The notes below the pieces were generated by a model. It was not told the origin of the DNA, did no database searches, and saw only the letters and a list, made by a program, of their open reading frames with translations. Shown piece after piece: positions 17,105-24,888 of a stretch of 64,000 nt of DNA (its first letter is position 1; every line of letters starts with the position of its first letter). A program made the translations under genes and the position numbers. This DNA comes from an uncultured Kangiella sp. (GTDB lineage Bacteria; Pseudomonadota; Gammaproteobacteria; Enterobacterales; Kangiellaceae), in the NCBI GenBank assembly GCA_947503345.1, contig CANNCW010000004.1, positions 236,463 through 300,462 of the forward strand, in the 5' to 3' direction.

Positions 17105-18935
17105 TTCTAGTAGTTCATCCTTAAAAGGATCAATTATCTCAGGATTGAGCTTGTTTAGAGTAGTTTCTACTAAGCTTGCAGTTAAATTTCCCAATATTTT
17201 TGCTTCCAATATATTGGCTCTTGCAACTTCTAAACTATCTTCTGGATAGTAATTTTTAATCGTCTGGAAAAACTTCTCATCTTTTGAACTCAGCTGTTCT
17301 ATACCTGAAGTTTCATGCAGCAAGCGCAGTTTGTTATAATTAGCTATATGAATTGAACGAGCTCTATGCGGTTGGTTTGTTAATAAATAACCTAGTTGTT
17401 GCATCCAGTATATTAATGCTTGGCCTCTATTTCCTTTAAGTTCTATATATTGAGCCATTCTTGATAGATGTGAATTATTAATTACCTTTAATTCTTCATC
17501 ATAGGATTGTTCTTTGTGTTTATTATAAATGTTTTCAGCCTTGTCCCACTCGCTAAGTTTTGCATATATTAGCATTAGCTGACTTCGGGTAGATTCAACT
17601 AAGCTGTTGCCATCATCGAGCATTTTTGCTCGTTCCGTTAACGTCAGTTCCATTTGCTCTTTTGCTTTTGTATAGTTCCCTAACTCATACTCGGTTAATG
17701 CCATTCCACTGAGAGTATTTAACGTTCGACGTTGAAGGGGACAATATTTCGAGTTTCAAGTCGTATGACTTTTGGTAAAAGTCTTGTGCTTGCTTTAACT
17801 TCTTTTGGAAGAGAAAATTTCTACCATAGTTATAATAATAACTGCTTTTTTGACCAGTAGGCTCTGGAGTTAGCTCAATGGCAAACTCTAAAACTTCTTT
17901 AGCTCTTTGATACTTGCCAATATGGCTGTATACAATGCCGCTATTATTGTAGGTGTTAGCTCTTTCTTTAATCGATAAGTCATCCGTTAACTGTTCTAGA
18001 ATTGCAATAGACTTTTCGAAAGCTGTTGGTGCTAAATCGTGACGATTGAGTTGTCTTAGGTTATCACCGTACTCGCCATACATTTGCCCTAGAATGTATG
18101 AGGGGTTCCCCTGATCATACTCTTCTCTTAGCTTTATTGCCGTTTCTAATATCTTCAGGCTTTTGTCATAGTCACTACGGTTCCTAAATACACGTTGTAA
18201 CATATGCAGTAAACGAGCTTTCACTTTATTATTTAATTCATCGGTTGCTATTAGATCATAGACTCTTTGTTCTAGCGCTTCTTTAACAGTAATTTCTCTG
18301 CCTTGAAAAAACTCAGGATCAGCTGACTCGATTAATTTTGAAAAATAATTAGCTGTTTGATTGGCAATTTCAGCTTGAGTTTGAGCTTCTTGCTTTTCTT
18401 TTTCTAATTGCAAGTTGTTAAAATATTGCATAGAGAAAAGCCCGGCTAGAGCAACAGCCATTACTCCCGCTAACATGCTTTGCCATAAGTTACGCTTAAT
18501 AAACTTCGAAGCTAAATAAAGTTTAGAAATAGGGCTGGCTGAAACTGGTTTATTGTTAAGCAGGTTATCTAAATCATCTACAAACAGCTTTACACTTTCA
18601 TAGCGATTTTCTGGTTCTTTGCGTAAGGCTTTTAAAAGAATGTTATCTAAGTCTTTTACTAGCGAGCTATTGATAAGCTTTTTATCGATAACGCGATTTG
18701 TATCTTGTCGTTTTAAGCTGGCACTTAGTTTAACTGGCGAAGTTTCGCAGATAGTGCGTTCAATCTCGGCAGAGCTAGTGCTGTTGATAACGATTGGAGC
18801 TGCGCCAACAATTAATTCATACAATAAAGCCCCTAAGCTGTATATATCGCTTAATAATGCAATGTCTTCGCCTTTAACCTGCTCTGGACTTGCATACTCA
18901 GGCGTCATTATAGGATTTACGCTAAGAAGAAAATA
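17084..18935 (-). pseudogene. Decayed serine/threonine protein kinase with TPR domain
   Basis: On the minus strand the sequence opens in the middle of a Hanks-type kinase domain: TPEYASPEQVKGE is the activation-segment/P+1 region, then SDIYSLGALLYELI (helix F) and the rest of the C-lobe. The nucleotide-binding loop, the VAIK lysine, the HRD catalytic loop and DFG are all missing, and a stop codon lies about 11 codons upstream of the first Met. After the kinase come a membrane helix (around LAGVMAVALAGLFSM), a coiled segment and TPR repeats. A frameshift near 17710-17725 moves the TPR reading frame to a second open stretch (17084-17704). Both lesions indicate a non-functional remnant of a kinase-TM-TPR protein. 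A shorter expressed product cannot be excluded. Confidence 0.75.
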
Positions 18936-18948
18936 TTATCACTAAATA

Positions 18949-18976
18949 AAAAAACGGGCTAAAAAGCCCGTTTTTT
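18949..18976 (-). terminator. Terminator of leucine dehydrogenase gene
   Basis: A hairpin with stem AAAAAACGGGCT / AGCCCGTTTTTT and an AAAA loop lies 16 bp downstream of the leucine dehydrogenase stop. It has A and T runs on both sides, so it can act on either strand; the kinase remnant begins just beyond it. Confidence 0.8.
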
Positions 18977-18991
18977 AATAATCAAATTTGA

Positions 18992-20023
18992 TTATTTTGC
19001 AGCTGCTACTCTCTTACGAGCTAGCTCATCCGCGATAACGTTAGTAGGGCGTTGCTCTGAGTCTGAAGCTTCAAATACTTCAGTAAGAGTGCCGTAGATT
19101 TCGTCTACTTTTTCTAGCGCTTTTGCTTGGTCATAGTTATCTTCGAAGTTAACGTTAATAATACCACCAGCGTTGATCACATAATCAGGAGCATAAAGAA
19201 TACCGCGTTGCATTAGGATATCGCCGTGGCGATCTTCTGCTAATTGGTTATTCGCTGCGCCAGCAATAATTTTAGTGTCTAAACGTTTCAAGGTATTGTC
19301 ATTAACCGTTGCACCTAGAGCACATGGTGCATAGATGTCTACGCTTTGCTCATAGATTTCGTTAATGCCAACCGCTGTTGCGCCTAGGTTTTCTACTACG
19401 CGATCAACGTTGTCTTGGTTGATATCAGTTACGATTAACTCAGCGCCTTCTTTACGAAGGTGTTCACATAAGTAGTAACCAACGTGTCCTAAACCTTGCA
19501 CAGAGATTTTTAAGCCTTCTAAGTCGTCACGACCTAGTTTGTGCTTAGCGGCTGCTTTGATACCTTTGTAAACGCCATAAGCAGTAACAGGAGATGGATC
19601 GCCAGACTTACCTTCAAGACCTAAAACGTGGTTAGTTTCTTTATTCACGATTGCCATGTCTTTAGGGTTAATACCAACGTCTTCAGCAGTGATATATTTA
19701 CCGCTTAACTTATCAACGAAGCGACCAAATGCGCGGAATAATTCTTCAGACTTCATGGTTTTAGAATTACCAATGATTACTGATTTACCGCCGCCCATTT
19801 TTAGGCCAGCCATTGCGTTTTTGTAAGTCATACCGCGTGATAAACGTAATGCGTCAATTAAAGCGCCTTCGTCAGAGTTATAATCCCACATACGACAACC
19901 GCCAACTGCTGGGCCAAGGTTGGTATTGTGAACGCAAATAATTGCTTTTAAACCAGACTCAACATCGCGACAGAAAACGATTTGTTCGTGATCGTCGTAT
20001 GCTCTTAGGTTAAAAACTGCCAT
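18992..20023 (-). CDS. Leucine/branched-chain amino acid dehydrogenase (Glu/Leu/Phe/Val DH family)
   Basis: This 343-residue enzyme has the short-form Glu/Leu/Phe/Val dehydrogenase layout: GPAVGGCRMW and GGGKSVIIG with the catalytic Lys in the first domain (about 35-90), the catalytic-Asp region TAEDVG (about 117), and the Rossmann domain starting at GLGHVGYYLCEHL (about 175-190). It oxidatively deaminates leucine, valine or isoleucine to oxo acids with NAD+, starting branched-chain degradation. GAGGAG with good spacing precedes the ATG. It lies downstream of the ALDH7 gene but a hairpin separates them. Phenylalanine dehydrogenase is the main alternative. Confidence 0.9.
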   Translation of the reverse strand: MAVFNLRAYDDHEQIVFCRDVESGLKAIICVHNTNLGPAVGGCRMWDYNSDEGALIDALRLSRGMTYKNAMAGLKMGGGKSVIIGNSKTMKSEELFRAFGRFVDKLSGKYITAEDVGINPKDMAIVNKETNHVLGLEGKSGDPSPVTAYGVYKGIKAAAKHKLGRDDLEGLKISVQGLGHVGYYLCEHLRKEGAELIVTDINQDNVDRVVENLGATAVGINEIYEQSVDIYAPCALGATVNDNTLKRLDTKIIAGAANNQLAEDRHGDILMQRGILYAPDYVINAGGIINVNFEDNYDQAKALEKVDEIYGTLTEVFEASDSEQRPTNVIADELARKRVAAAK

Positions 20024-20099
20024 ATTATTCTCCTCATTAAGAGATCAGTTTTTCTCGTCACTCTTTAAAAAAATAAAACTGTTGTTTACAACAAAAATA

Positions 20100-20118
20100 G
20101 GGCTACAAAAAGTAGCCC
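20100..20118 (-). terminator. Hairpin terminator downstream of the ALDH7-type gene
   Basis: GGGCTAC and GTAGCCC form a perfect 7-bp stem with a 5-nt loop. On the minus strand it is followed by TATTTTTG, the layout of a Rho-independent terminator, 15 bp after the aldehyde dehydrogenase stop. Confidence 0.7.
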
Positions 20119-20132
20119 AAAATAGAGTTTAC

Positions 20133-21653
20133 TTAGCCTAGGTCGAATGTAATGCCTTGAGCTAGAGTAGGGGTGTCGCCCCAGAAGATAGTGTTGGTTT
20201 GACGACGCATGTATGCTTTCCAAGCGTCAGAGCCAGCTTCACGACCGCCACCAGTTTCTTTTTCGCCACCGAATGCGCCACCGATTTCAGCACCTGAAGT
20301 ACCGATGTTTACGTTAGCGATACCACAGTCAGAACCTACTGAAGATAAGAATTTTTCAGCGTTTGGTACGTGGTTAGTGAAGATTGCAGAAGAAAGACCA
20401 GCTTTCGAGTGGTTTTGAATCGCGATAGCTTCGTCGATTGTATCGAACGGCATTACGTATAAAATCGCTGCGAAAGTTTCAGACTGAACAACGTCCCAAT
20501 GATTTTCTGCTTTGATGATAGTTGGCTCGATAAAGTGACCAGGACCATCGATACGGTTACCACCGAATAATACTTCACCGCCAGCGGCTTTAGCTGCTGC
20601 AACTGAAGCTTCAAAGTTTTGAACTGCTTGCTCGTCAATTAATGGACCCATTAAAGTTTCAGTATCTAATGGGTTACCAATTTTAACTTGGCCATAACCT
20701 TTAACGATAGCGTTAACCACTTCGTCCATACGGCTACGGTGAACGATTAAACGACGAGTAGTCGTACAACGTTGACCGCCAGTACCTACTGAACCGAAAA
20801 CGATTGAAGGAACGGCTAAGTTTAAGTCTGCAGACTCGTCAACGATTAGTGCGTTGTTACCTGAAAGCTCTAATAAGCATTTGCCCATACGCTCAGCAAC
20901 TTTAACACCGACCATACGACCAACAACGCTAGAACCGGTGAAAGACATTTTCTTAACACGGTGGTCTTCGATGAATTTGTTCGCTAGTTTGTTTTCATCA
21001 GAATCGATGAATAAACCAAAGATACCTTTAAGGCCTTCAGCTTCTAAAACTTGGTTACAGATGTTTTGAACAGCGATTGCGCACAATGGAGTTTTTGGAG
21101 AAGGTTTCCAAACGGTAGTGTTACCACAAATTGCTGCGATGAAAGCATTCCAAGACCAAACCGCTACAGGGAAGTTGAACGCAGACATTACGCCAGTGAT
21201 ACCAAGCGGGTGCCACTGCTCGTACATACGGTGATCTGGACGCTCAGAGTGCATGGTTTTACCGTAAAGCATACGGCCTTGACCTACGGCGAAATCAGCC
21301 ATGTCGATCATCTCTTGAACTTCACCATCGCCTTCAGCTTTGATTTTTCCCATTTCAGCAGCTACTAAGCTACCTAATGCGTCTTTGTGTTTTCTAAGAG
21401 CATCACCCATCTTGCGAACCAACTCACCACGTAATGGAGCTGGAACACGACGCCATTCTGCGAAAGCTTCTTCCGCTTCAGCCATTACTTTGTCGTAATC
21501 AGCTTCTGATGATGCGTAAACTTTAGCGATTAATTCGCCAGTAGCAGGGTTATAAGATTCAATAATGCCTGCGTCTTGAGTGTCAGTGTAGCCTTCGCCC
21601 CAGCTTGCAGATTGATTGATGTCTTCGATACCAAGCTCTTTTAAGAAATCCAT
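20133..21653 (-). CDS. amaB: Aldehyde dehydrogenase, ALDH7/AmaB type (2-aminoadipate semialdehyde dehydrogenase)
   Basis: This 506-residue protein matches antiquitin/ALDH7 enzymes, which oxidise 2-aminoadipate 6-semialdehyde (in equilibrium with piperideine-6-carboxylate) to 2-aminoadipate in lysine degradation. Visible signatures are [36 protein letters not shown] with the NAD-binding helix, LELSGNNA with the general-base Glu, and [11 protein letters not shown] with the catalytic Cys. The ALDH7 C-terminus with [18 protein letters not shown] is intact. AGAGG lies 6 nt before the ATG. About 1.3 kb upstream lies a lysine/saccharopine dehydrogenase-like gene on the same strand whose product would be this enzyme's substrate. 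Confidence 0.88.
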   Translation of the reverse strand: MDFLKELGIEDINQSASWGEGYTDTQDAGIIESYNPATGELIAKVYASSEADYDKVMAEAEEAFAEWRRVPAPLRGELVRKMGDALRKHKDALGSLVAAEMGKIKAEGDGEVQEMIDMADFAVGQGRMLYGKTMHSERPDHRMYEQWHPLGITGVMSAFNFPVAVWSWNAFIAAICGNTTVWKPSPKTPLCAIAVQNICNQVLEAEGLKGIFGLFIDSDENKLANKFIEDHRVKKMSFTGSSVVGRMVGVKVAERMGKCLLELSGNNALIVDESADLNLAVPSIVFGSVGTGGQRCTTTRRLIVHRSRMDEVVNAIVKGYGQVKIGNPLDTETLMGPLIDEQAVQNFEASVAAAKAAGGEVLFGGNRIDGPGHFIEPTIIKAENHWDVVQSETFAAILYVMPFDTIDEAIAIQNHSKAGLSSAIFTNHVPNAEKFLSSVGSDCGIANVNIGTSGAEIGGAFGGEKETGGGREAGSDAWKAYMRRQTNTIFWGDTPTLAQGITFDLG

Positions 21654-21897
21654 AGAAAACCTCTAAAATTGATTAAAGTAGGGCAAACGGTCGATAAGAT
21701 GCCTAAAGTTGGCTAGCCTATGCCCTGAAGTTATTTGCGGCGCTACCATACCACCAGATGTGCATTTTCGCCAGTGAAATTTGGCATTTCTGCCTAAGAA
21801 ATAAGCAGTTTGAACGGTGGTCAGACAAGTGGTTTAGATAAGCTATTGAAGCAGTGTTGATGGATTAGGAAAAGTAATTAATTGAGTTATATAACAT

Positions 21898-21924
21898 CGT
21901 CATTCCGCGAAAGCGGGAATCTAT
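21898..21924. repeat. REP-like palindromic element
   Basis: CGTCATTCCGCGAAAGCGGG followed by AATCTA forms a hairpin with GAAA loop and one unpaired base; the standard form of this widespread repeat has one more C in the left arm. It is flanked by hairpin-rich sequence. Confidence 0.55.
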
Positions 21925-21984
21925 ATAGTTAGATGTTTCTTGAGTATTTAATAGATTCAAAGAGTATTTTTCGCTTCTCAGCGA

Positions 21985-22082
21985 GTTACTTTTGCAAACT
22001 TGCAAAAGTAACCACAAAATTGCATGGAGCAATTTTGAATGGCAAAGCCAGCCCGTAGGGTGAAATACAAGGAGGTATTTCA
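21985..22082. repeat. Hairpin array: three strong and one short stem-loop within 98 bp
   Basis: Consecutive perfect stems are: GTTACTTTTGCA / TGCAAAAGTAAC (12 bp, 21985-22012), CAAAATTGC / GCAATTTTG (9 bp, 22015-22037), GGC / GCC (22041-22049) and TGAAATAC / GTATTTCA (8 bp, 22061-22082). Such order in a non-coding stretch points to a structured repeat unit rather than chance. Confidence 0.55.
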
Positions 22083-22210
22083 TAAAAGATGTTTTCCCGA
22101 ATAGCCAAGGGTCTAGACCCTATTTAGGTTTTCTTCGAAAACTGCCTTCATAAATTCAAAGTATCTTAACGCACCATGAAGTACAGCACTTCCCTGTACC
22201 GAATTTCATT

Positions 22211-22233
22211 ATTGCCGTCGTCCTGACGGCAAT
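22211..22233. repeat. Palindromic element, 9-bp stem
   Basis: ATTGCCGTC and GACGGCAAT pair perfectly around a GTCCT loop. This is a third type of short palindrome in the same intergenic region. Confidence 0.45.
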
Positions 22234-22296
22234 TGCTAATACTTTTCTTTTATTCATAAATATAAGGAGGTTAAGAGCAGGAGCCGAATTATCGTG

Positions 22297-22330
22297 CGTC
22301 ATCCTGCGGCGTGACCGCAGGATCCAGTTA
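22297..22330. repeat. REP-like palindromic element, 9-bp stem
   Basis: ATCCTGCGG (22301-22309) and CCGCAGGAT (22315-22323) pair around CGTGA, within the context CGTC...CCAGTTAG. The outer bases resemble those of the element at 21898, suggesting related families with different stems. Confidence 0.5.
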
Positions 22331-22402
22331 GTGGGACGCGCCTTAGCTTACAGAAGAGATGTGTTGAGCTATAACTTCGTATTAATAAAAAATCACAAGT
22401 TA

Positions 22403-22702
22403 TTAGATATTTGCAAAAATGAGAAATATAACTGCAAAGCTTCCTATTGCAACCACAAAGAAAATTAGTGTGTCTTTTAATCCAATATATTGAATTTCAA
22501 AAGGACCAAATATCTTTTTTGTTCTAACTTTTGTTGACCGTTTTTCGTAGTTCTTCGATGTTTTTTTCTTATAAGTGTCCACACATAAAAGAACTAGAAT
22601 TAGAATGGCTAAAACGCTAATTAAAGGGTTTTGAAAAGTAACTAAGTAGGTCACACCTTTGGATAGGCTTTCAAAAACCTCATTATAACTGGGTGGAGTC
22701 AC
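22403..22702 (-). CDS. Small membrane protein translationally coupled to EF-hand protein
   Basis: This is a 99-residue protein with two predicted transmembrane helices (about 25-42, LISVLAILILVLLCV, and about 78-98, DTLIFFVVAIGSFAVIFLIF) separated by a very basic loop. I recognise no family. The start is taken as GTG at 22702, because it shares TAGTG with the stop of the EF-hand gene and has GGGAG 5 nt upstream; an ATG at 22732 would add 10 residues and overlap the upstream gene by 31 bp. The coupling suggests that the two products act together. Confidence 0.55.
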   Translation of the reverse strand: MTPPSYNEVFESLSKGVTYLVTFQNPLISVLAILILVLLCVDTYKKKTSKNYEKRSTKVRTKKIFGPFEIQYIGLKDTLIFFVVAIGSFAVIFLIFANI

Positions 22703-22941
22703 TAAAACTCCCACCAGCAGGTTTGCCACCATTCTAGAAACTCATCAAAATCGATATGGCCATCGTTATTTTCGTCAATAATGGCGAAGCCGCGTTTGGC
22801 TTGTTCTTCGGTAGAGTTCGGGCTTATAACTTTTAGTAGTTTTTCAAATTCATCGACGTCAATTTCGCCGTTGCCGTCGCGGTCAAAAAAGTCGAAATTT
22901 TCTTTTACTTGATTACGGTGTTCGTCCGTTAATGGTTTCAT
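22702..22941 (-). CDS. EF-hand calcium-binding protein
   Basis: This 79-residue protein consists almost wholly of one EF-hand pair. Loop one is DRDGNGEIDVDE (from about residue 20) and loop two is DENNDGHIDFDE (from about 54); both have Asp at position 1, Gly at 6, Ile at 8 and Glu at 12, as needed for calcium binding. There is no signal peptide. The C-terminus is unusual, ending in a tryptophan-rich tail (EWWQTCWWEF) that could contact the membrane or the coupled small membrane protein. The lysine dehydrogenase-like gene lies 25 bp upstream on the same strand. Confidence 0.82.
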   Translation of the reverse strand: MKPLTDEHRNQVKENFDFFDRDGNGEIDVDEFEKLLKVISPNSTEEQAKRGFAIIDENNDGHIDFDEFLEWWQTCWWEF

Positions 22942-22966
22942 TTTTATTCTCTTTGCTTGGTGTTGT

Positions 22967-24106
22967 TTAACTTAAAGTATTTTCGTCTAAGCGGTAACGT
23001 ACACGACGTTCTTCTAAATAGTCAATGACAGTTTTGCAACAATCTGCGTGGCCACCAATATGTTCAGGTGCGAATACGCCTTTCTTATCAAATTTTTCTT
23101 TTAATAAAAGTTGCGCGACAGCGGTTGCTGTAAAACCAGTGGTTCTAGCCATTGAAGTTTCGTGTTTGACTTTATCATACTCGTCATAAAGCTCGTAAAT
23201 GTATTCTTTTTCTTTACCGCCTTCTTGTCCACGAATGGTAACGCGCATGACAGTAAACTCTTCTTCTTTAGGCTTTAATTTCCATTCGTTAATTAAAATA
23301 TTCGAAGTGAATTCTAATGGGGAAATCTCCATACCATTTATTTGAATCGGTTCTTCGTTAAAAAAGCCACTGGCGCGGAGCGTTCGAATCGACTCTACAT
23401 GCCCTGGATAGCGCAAGGTCTTTTCTTTCATGTTCGGAATATCTTTCATAGTGAACATTAAACTGCGTAACCCATCGGTATTAAAGGCTTCTAGCGTGCC
23501 AATTTTATCGAAGTTTACCAACTCACGATCACTTAATGCTTCACGCGTCACCATACGGCCATGAGCAATAAAGCGAGCGGGGCGGGTGTATTCTTCAATC
23601 ACATCAATGGGAGAGAAAGGAGCCTTGTATTCAAAAGGTTGACGTCTCTCTTTTGGCAAGCCACCGACTAAACACTCAAAAAACTCAACCTCCATCCGAG
23701 TGTTGTGGAAACCTAAGAAGATATTGTCCATTCCGGGAGCAACACCACAATCAATTACCGCTGTAACATTATGTTTTTTTGCTAAATAATCCAGTTCAAG
23801 GCAGTTTTCTGGGGCGAACGATATATCCACCACATCTTTACCCGACTCAATGATGTTCTTTAGAGTTTGGAATCCTAAATGCCCAGGAACGCCACAAACG
23901 ACCATATCAAACGGCTCGATTGCGGTTTTCAGTGCATCGATATCGGTGCTATCTAGTTCAATAGTATTGAGTTGCGGTTGACGTTTTTTTAATAGCTGTA
24001 ATGTGGTTTTGCTAATATCGGCAACGGTTACGTCATGTTTTTCTGATAGGTCGCGGGCCATAACGCTACCAACCATACCTGCGCCTAAAACAATAATATT
24101 ACTCAT
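22967..24106 (-). CDS. Saccharopine dehydrogenase-like / lysine 6-dehydrogenase family oxidoreductase
   Basis: This 379-residue protein starts with a Rossmann fold (IIVLGAGMVGSVMARDL, about 3-19) and continues with VDISFAPENC, DCGVAPGMDNIFLG and the substrate domain of the saccharopine reductase (LYS9) family. Its length is that of bacterial L-lysine 6-dehydrogenases and stand-alone saccharopine dehydrogenases; no lysine-ketoglutarate reductase domain is fused. Either activity delivers aminoadipate semialdehyde/piperideine-6-carboxylate, the substrate of the ALDH7 enzyme on the same strand. Its ATG overlaps the csiV stop (TAATG) with AAGGA upstream, so it is read as part of the mfd-csiV transcript. 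Confidence 0.82.
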   Translation of the reverse strand: MSNIIVLGAGMVGSVMARDLSEKHDVTVADISKTTLQLLKKRQPQLNTIELDSTDIDALKTAIEPFDMVVCGVPGHLGFQTLKNIIESGKDVVDISFAPENCLELDYLAKKHNVTAVIDCGVAPGMDNIFLGFHNTRMEVEFFECLVGGLPKERRQPFEYKAPFSPIDVIEEYTRPARFIAHGRMVTREALSDRELVNFDKIGTLEAFNTDGLRSLMFTMKDIPNMKEKTLRYPGHVESIRTLRASGFFNEEPIQINGMEISPLEFTSNILINEWKLKPKEEEFTVMRVTIRGQEGGKEKEYIYELYDEYDKVKHETSMARTTGFTATAVAQLLLKEKFDKKGVFAPEHIGGHADCCKTVIDYLEERRVRYRLDENTLS

Positions 24107-24813
24107 TAAGAATCCTTGTTACTCGGTTCGTTATTGGCTTGTTTTTCTATTAAAGCTTGCTCAGCTTCCAAAGCTTCTTGCTCTTCTAAAGTCGCCTGAT
24201 AGGGGGTTACTTTGATCAGAATGCCCATAGTTGGGTTATCAAAATAGTTTAATTTGTTAATCTTTATCTTGCGGTTTTCTTCTAATAGAAAATAGCCAGC
24301 TAATTGATCTGGCATTTGCTCATCAGTTTCTTCAATAATTACAGAAGGATCTGCTGCTCTAAAACCGCTAATTAGGGCTTCAACTAATAAACCTTGATTG
24401 CGACTAAAACGAATATTCCCGATAAAATCTAACAGACCCGCCTTTTCAGGATCGTCAGCGGCTCTAAAGGACATCCAAGGTGTATCTTCTTTATCTGTTA
24501 GAGGTTGGCGCCAACCAAGGTGTAACAGTGGACGCATATTGGCGCTTGAGCGTAACCGTCTAAAAACGCCTTCTAATTTTCGCTCAGAGCGTTGTAAGTT
24601 TTGATAGCCTGAGGGCAAGGAAATAGGACTGTTTAAAGTATAAGTTTGCCCTGATACCGAGTTATCTTCTTTGGCCAAATAATTAAACTGTCCAGTCGCA
24701 TCTAGACGCTTAAAAAACACCAGCTCAACGTCGAATATAGTCTGCGCCTGCGAAGCTAGGCTTGAAATAAGCAAGCTAGCAGTGATTACAAAATATGAAA
24801 TAATTCTTGTCAT
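24106..24813 (-). CDS. csiV: CsiV-like peptidoglycan-binding protein
   Basis: This protein has 235 residues from the ATG at 24813, chosen because the signal peptide begins there (MTRIISYFVITASLLISSLA, cleavage near SQA/QT); the open frame reaches 24858. The mature part starts with FDVELVFFKR and contains LHLGWRQP, matching the CsiV family (PF10972) known in Vibrio cholerae as a periplasmic peptidoglycan-binding partner of the amidase-controlling LysM system. The C-terminus is an acidic, glutamate/alanine-rich tail. Placement directly behind mfd is common in gammaproteobacteria and supports the assignment. Confidence 0.8.
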   Translation of the reverse strand: MTRIISYFVITASLLISSLASQAQTIFDVELVFFKRLDATGQFNYLAKEDNSVSGQTYTLNSPISLPSGYQNLQRSERKLEGVFRRLRSSANMRPLLHLGWRQPLTDKEDTPWMSFRAADDPEKAGLLDFIGNIRFSRNQGLLVEALISGFRAADPSVIIEETDEQMPDQLAGYFLLEENRKIKINKLNYFDNPTMGILIKVTPYQATLEEQEALEAEQALIEKQANNEPSNKDS

Positions 24814-24888
24814 AGTATTATTAGTACCCATTTGGAACAGAAAGTTTAGCACGACCATTGAAAATAGGTAGTCTTGACATTTTCAAAA

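Larger units (their letters stand above)
21654..22402. other. Gene-free 749-bp region with clustered inverted repeats
   Basis: I find no credible gene here. The first ~200 bp probably hold the promoter of the ALDH7 gene. From about 21898 on the sequence is a mosaic of hairpins, listed separately. Open frames through it translate the repeats themselves (one gives the DSRFRG phrase that typically marks such repeats) and are not genes. Confidence 0.6.

Noticed and set aside
21865..22083. 72-residue minus-strand open frame in the amaB upstream region.
   Set aside because: It translates the hairpin repeats (including the DSRFRG phrase typical of such elements) and has no ribosome site or homology-like pattern.
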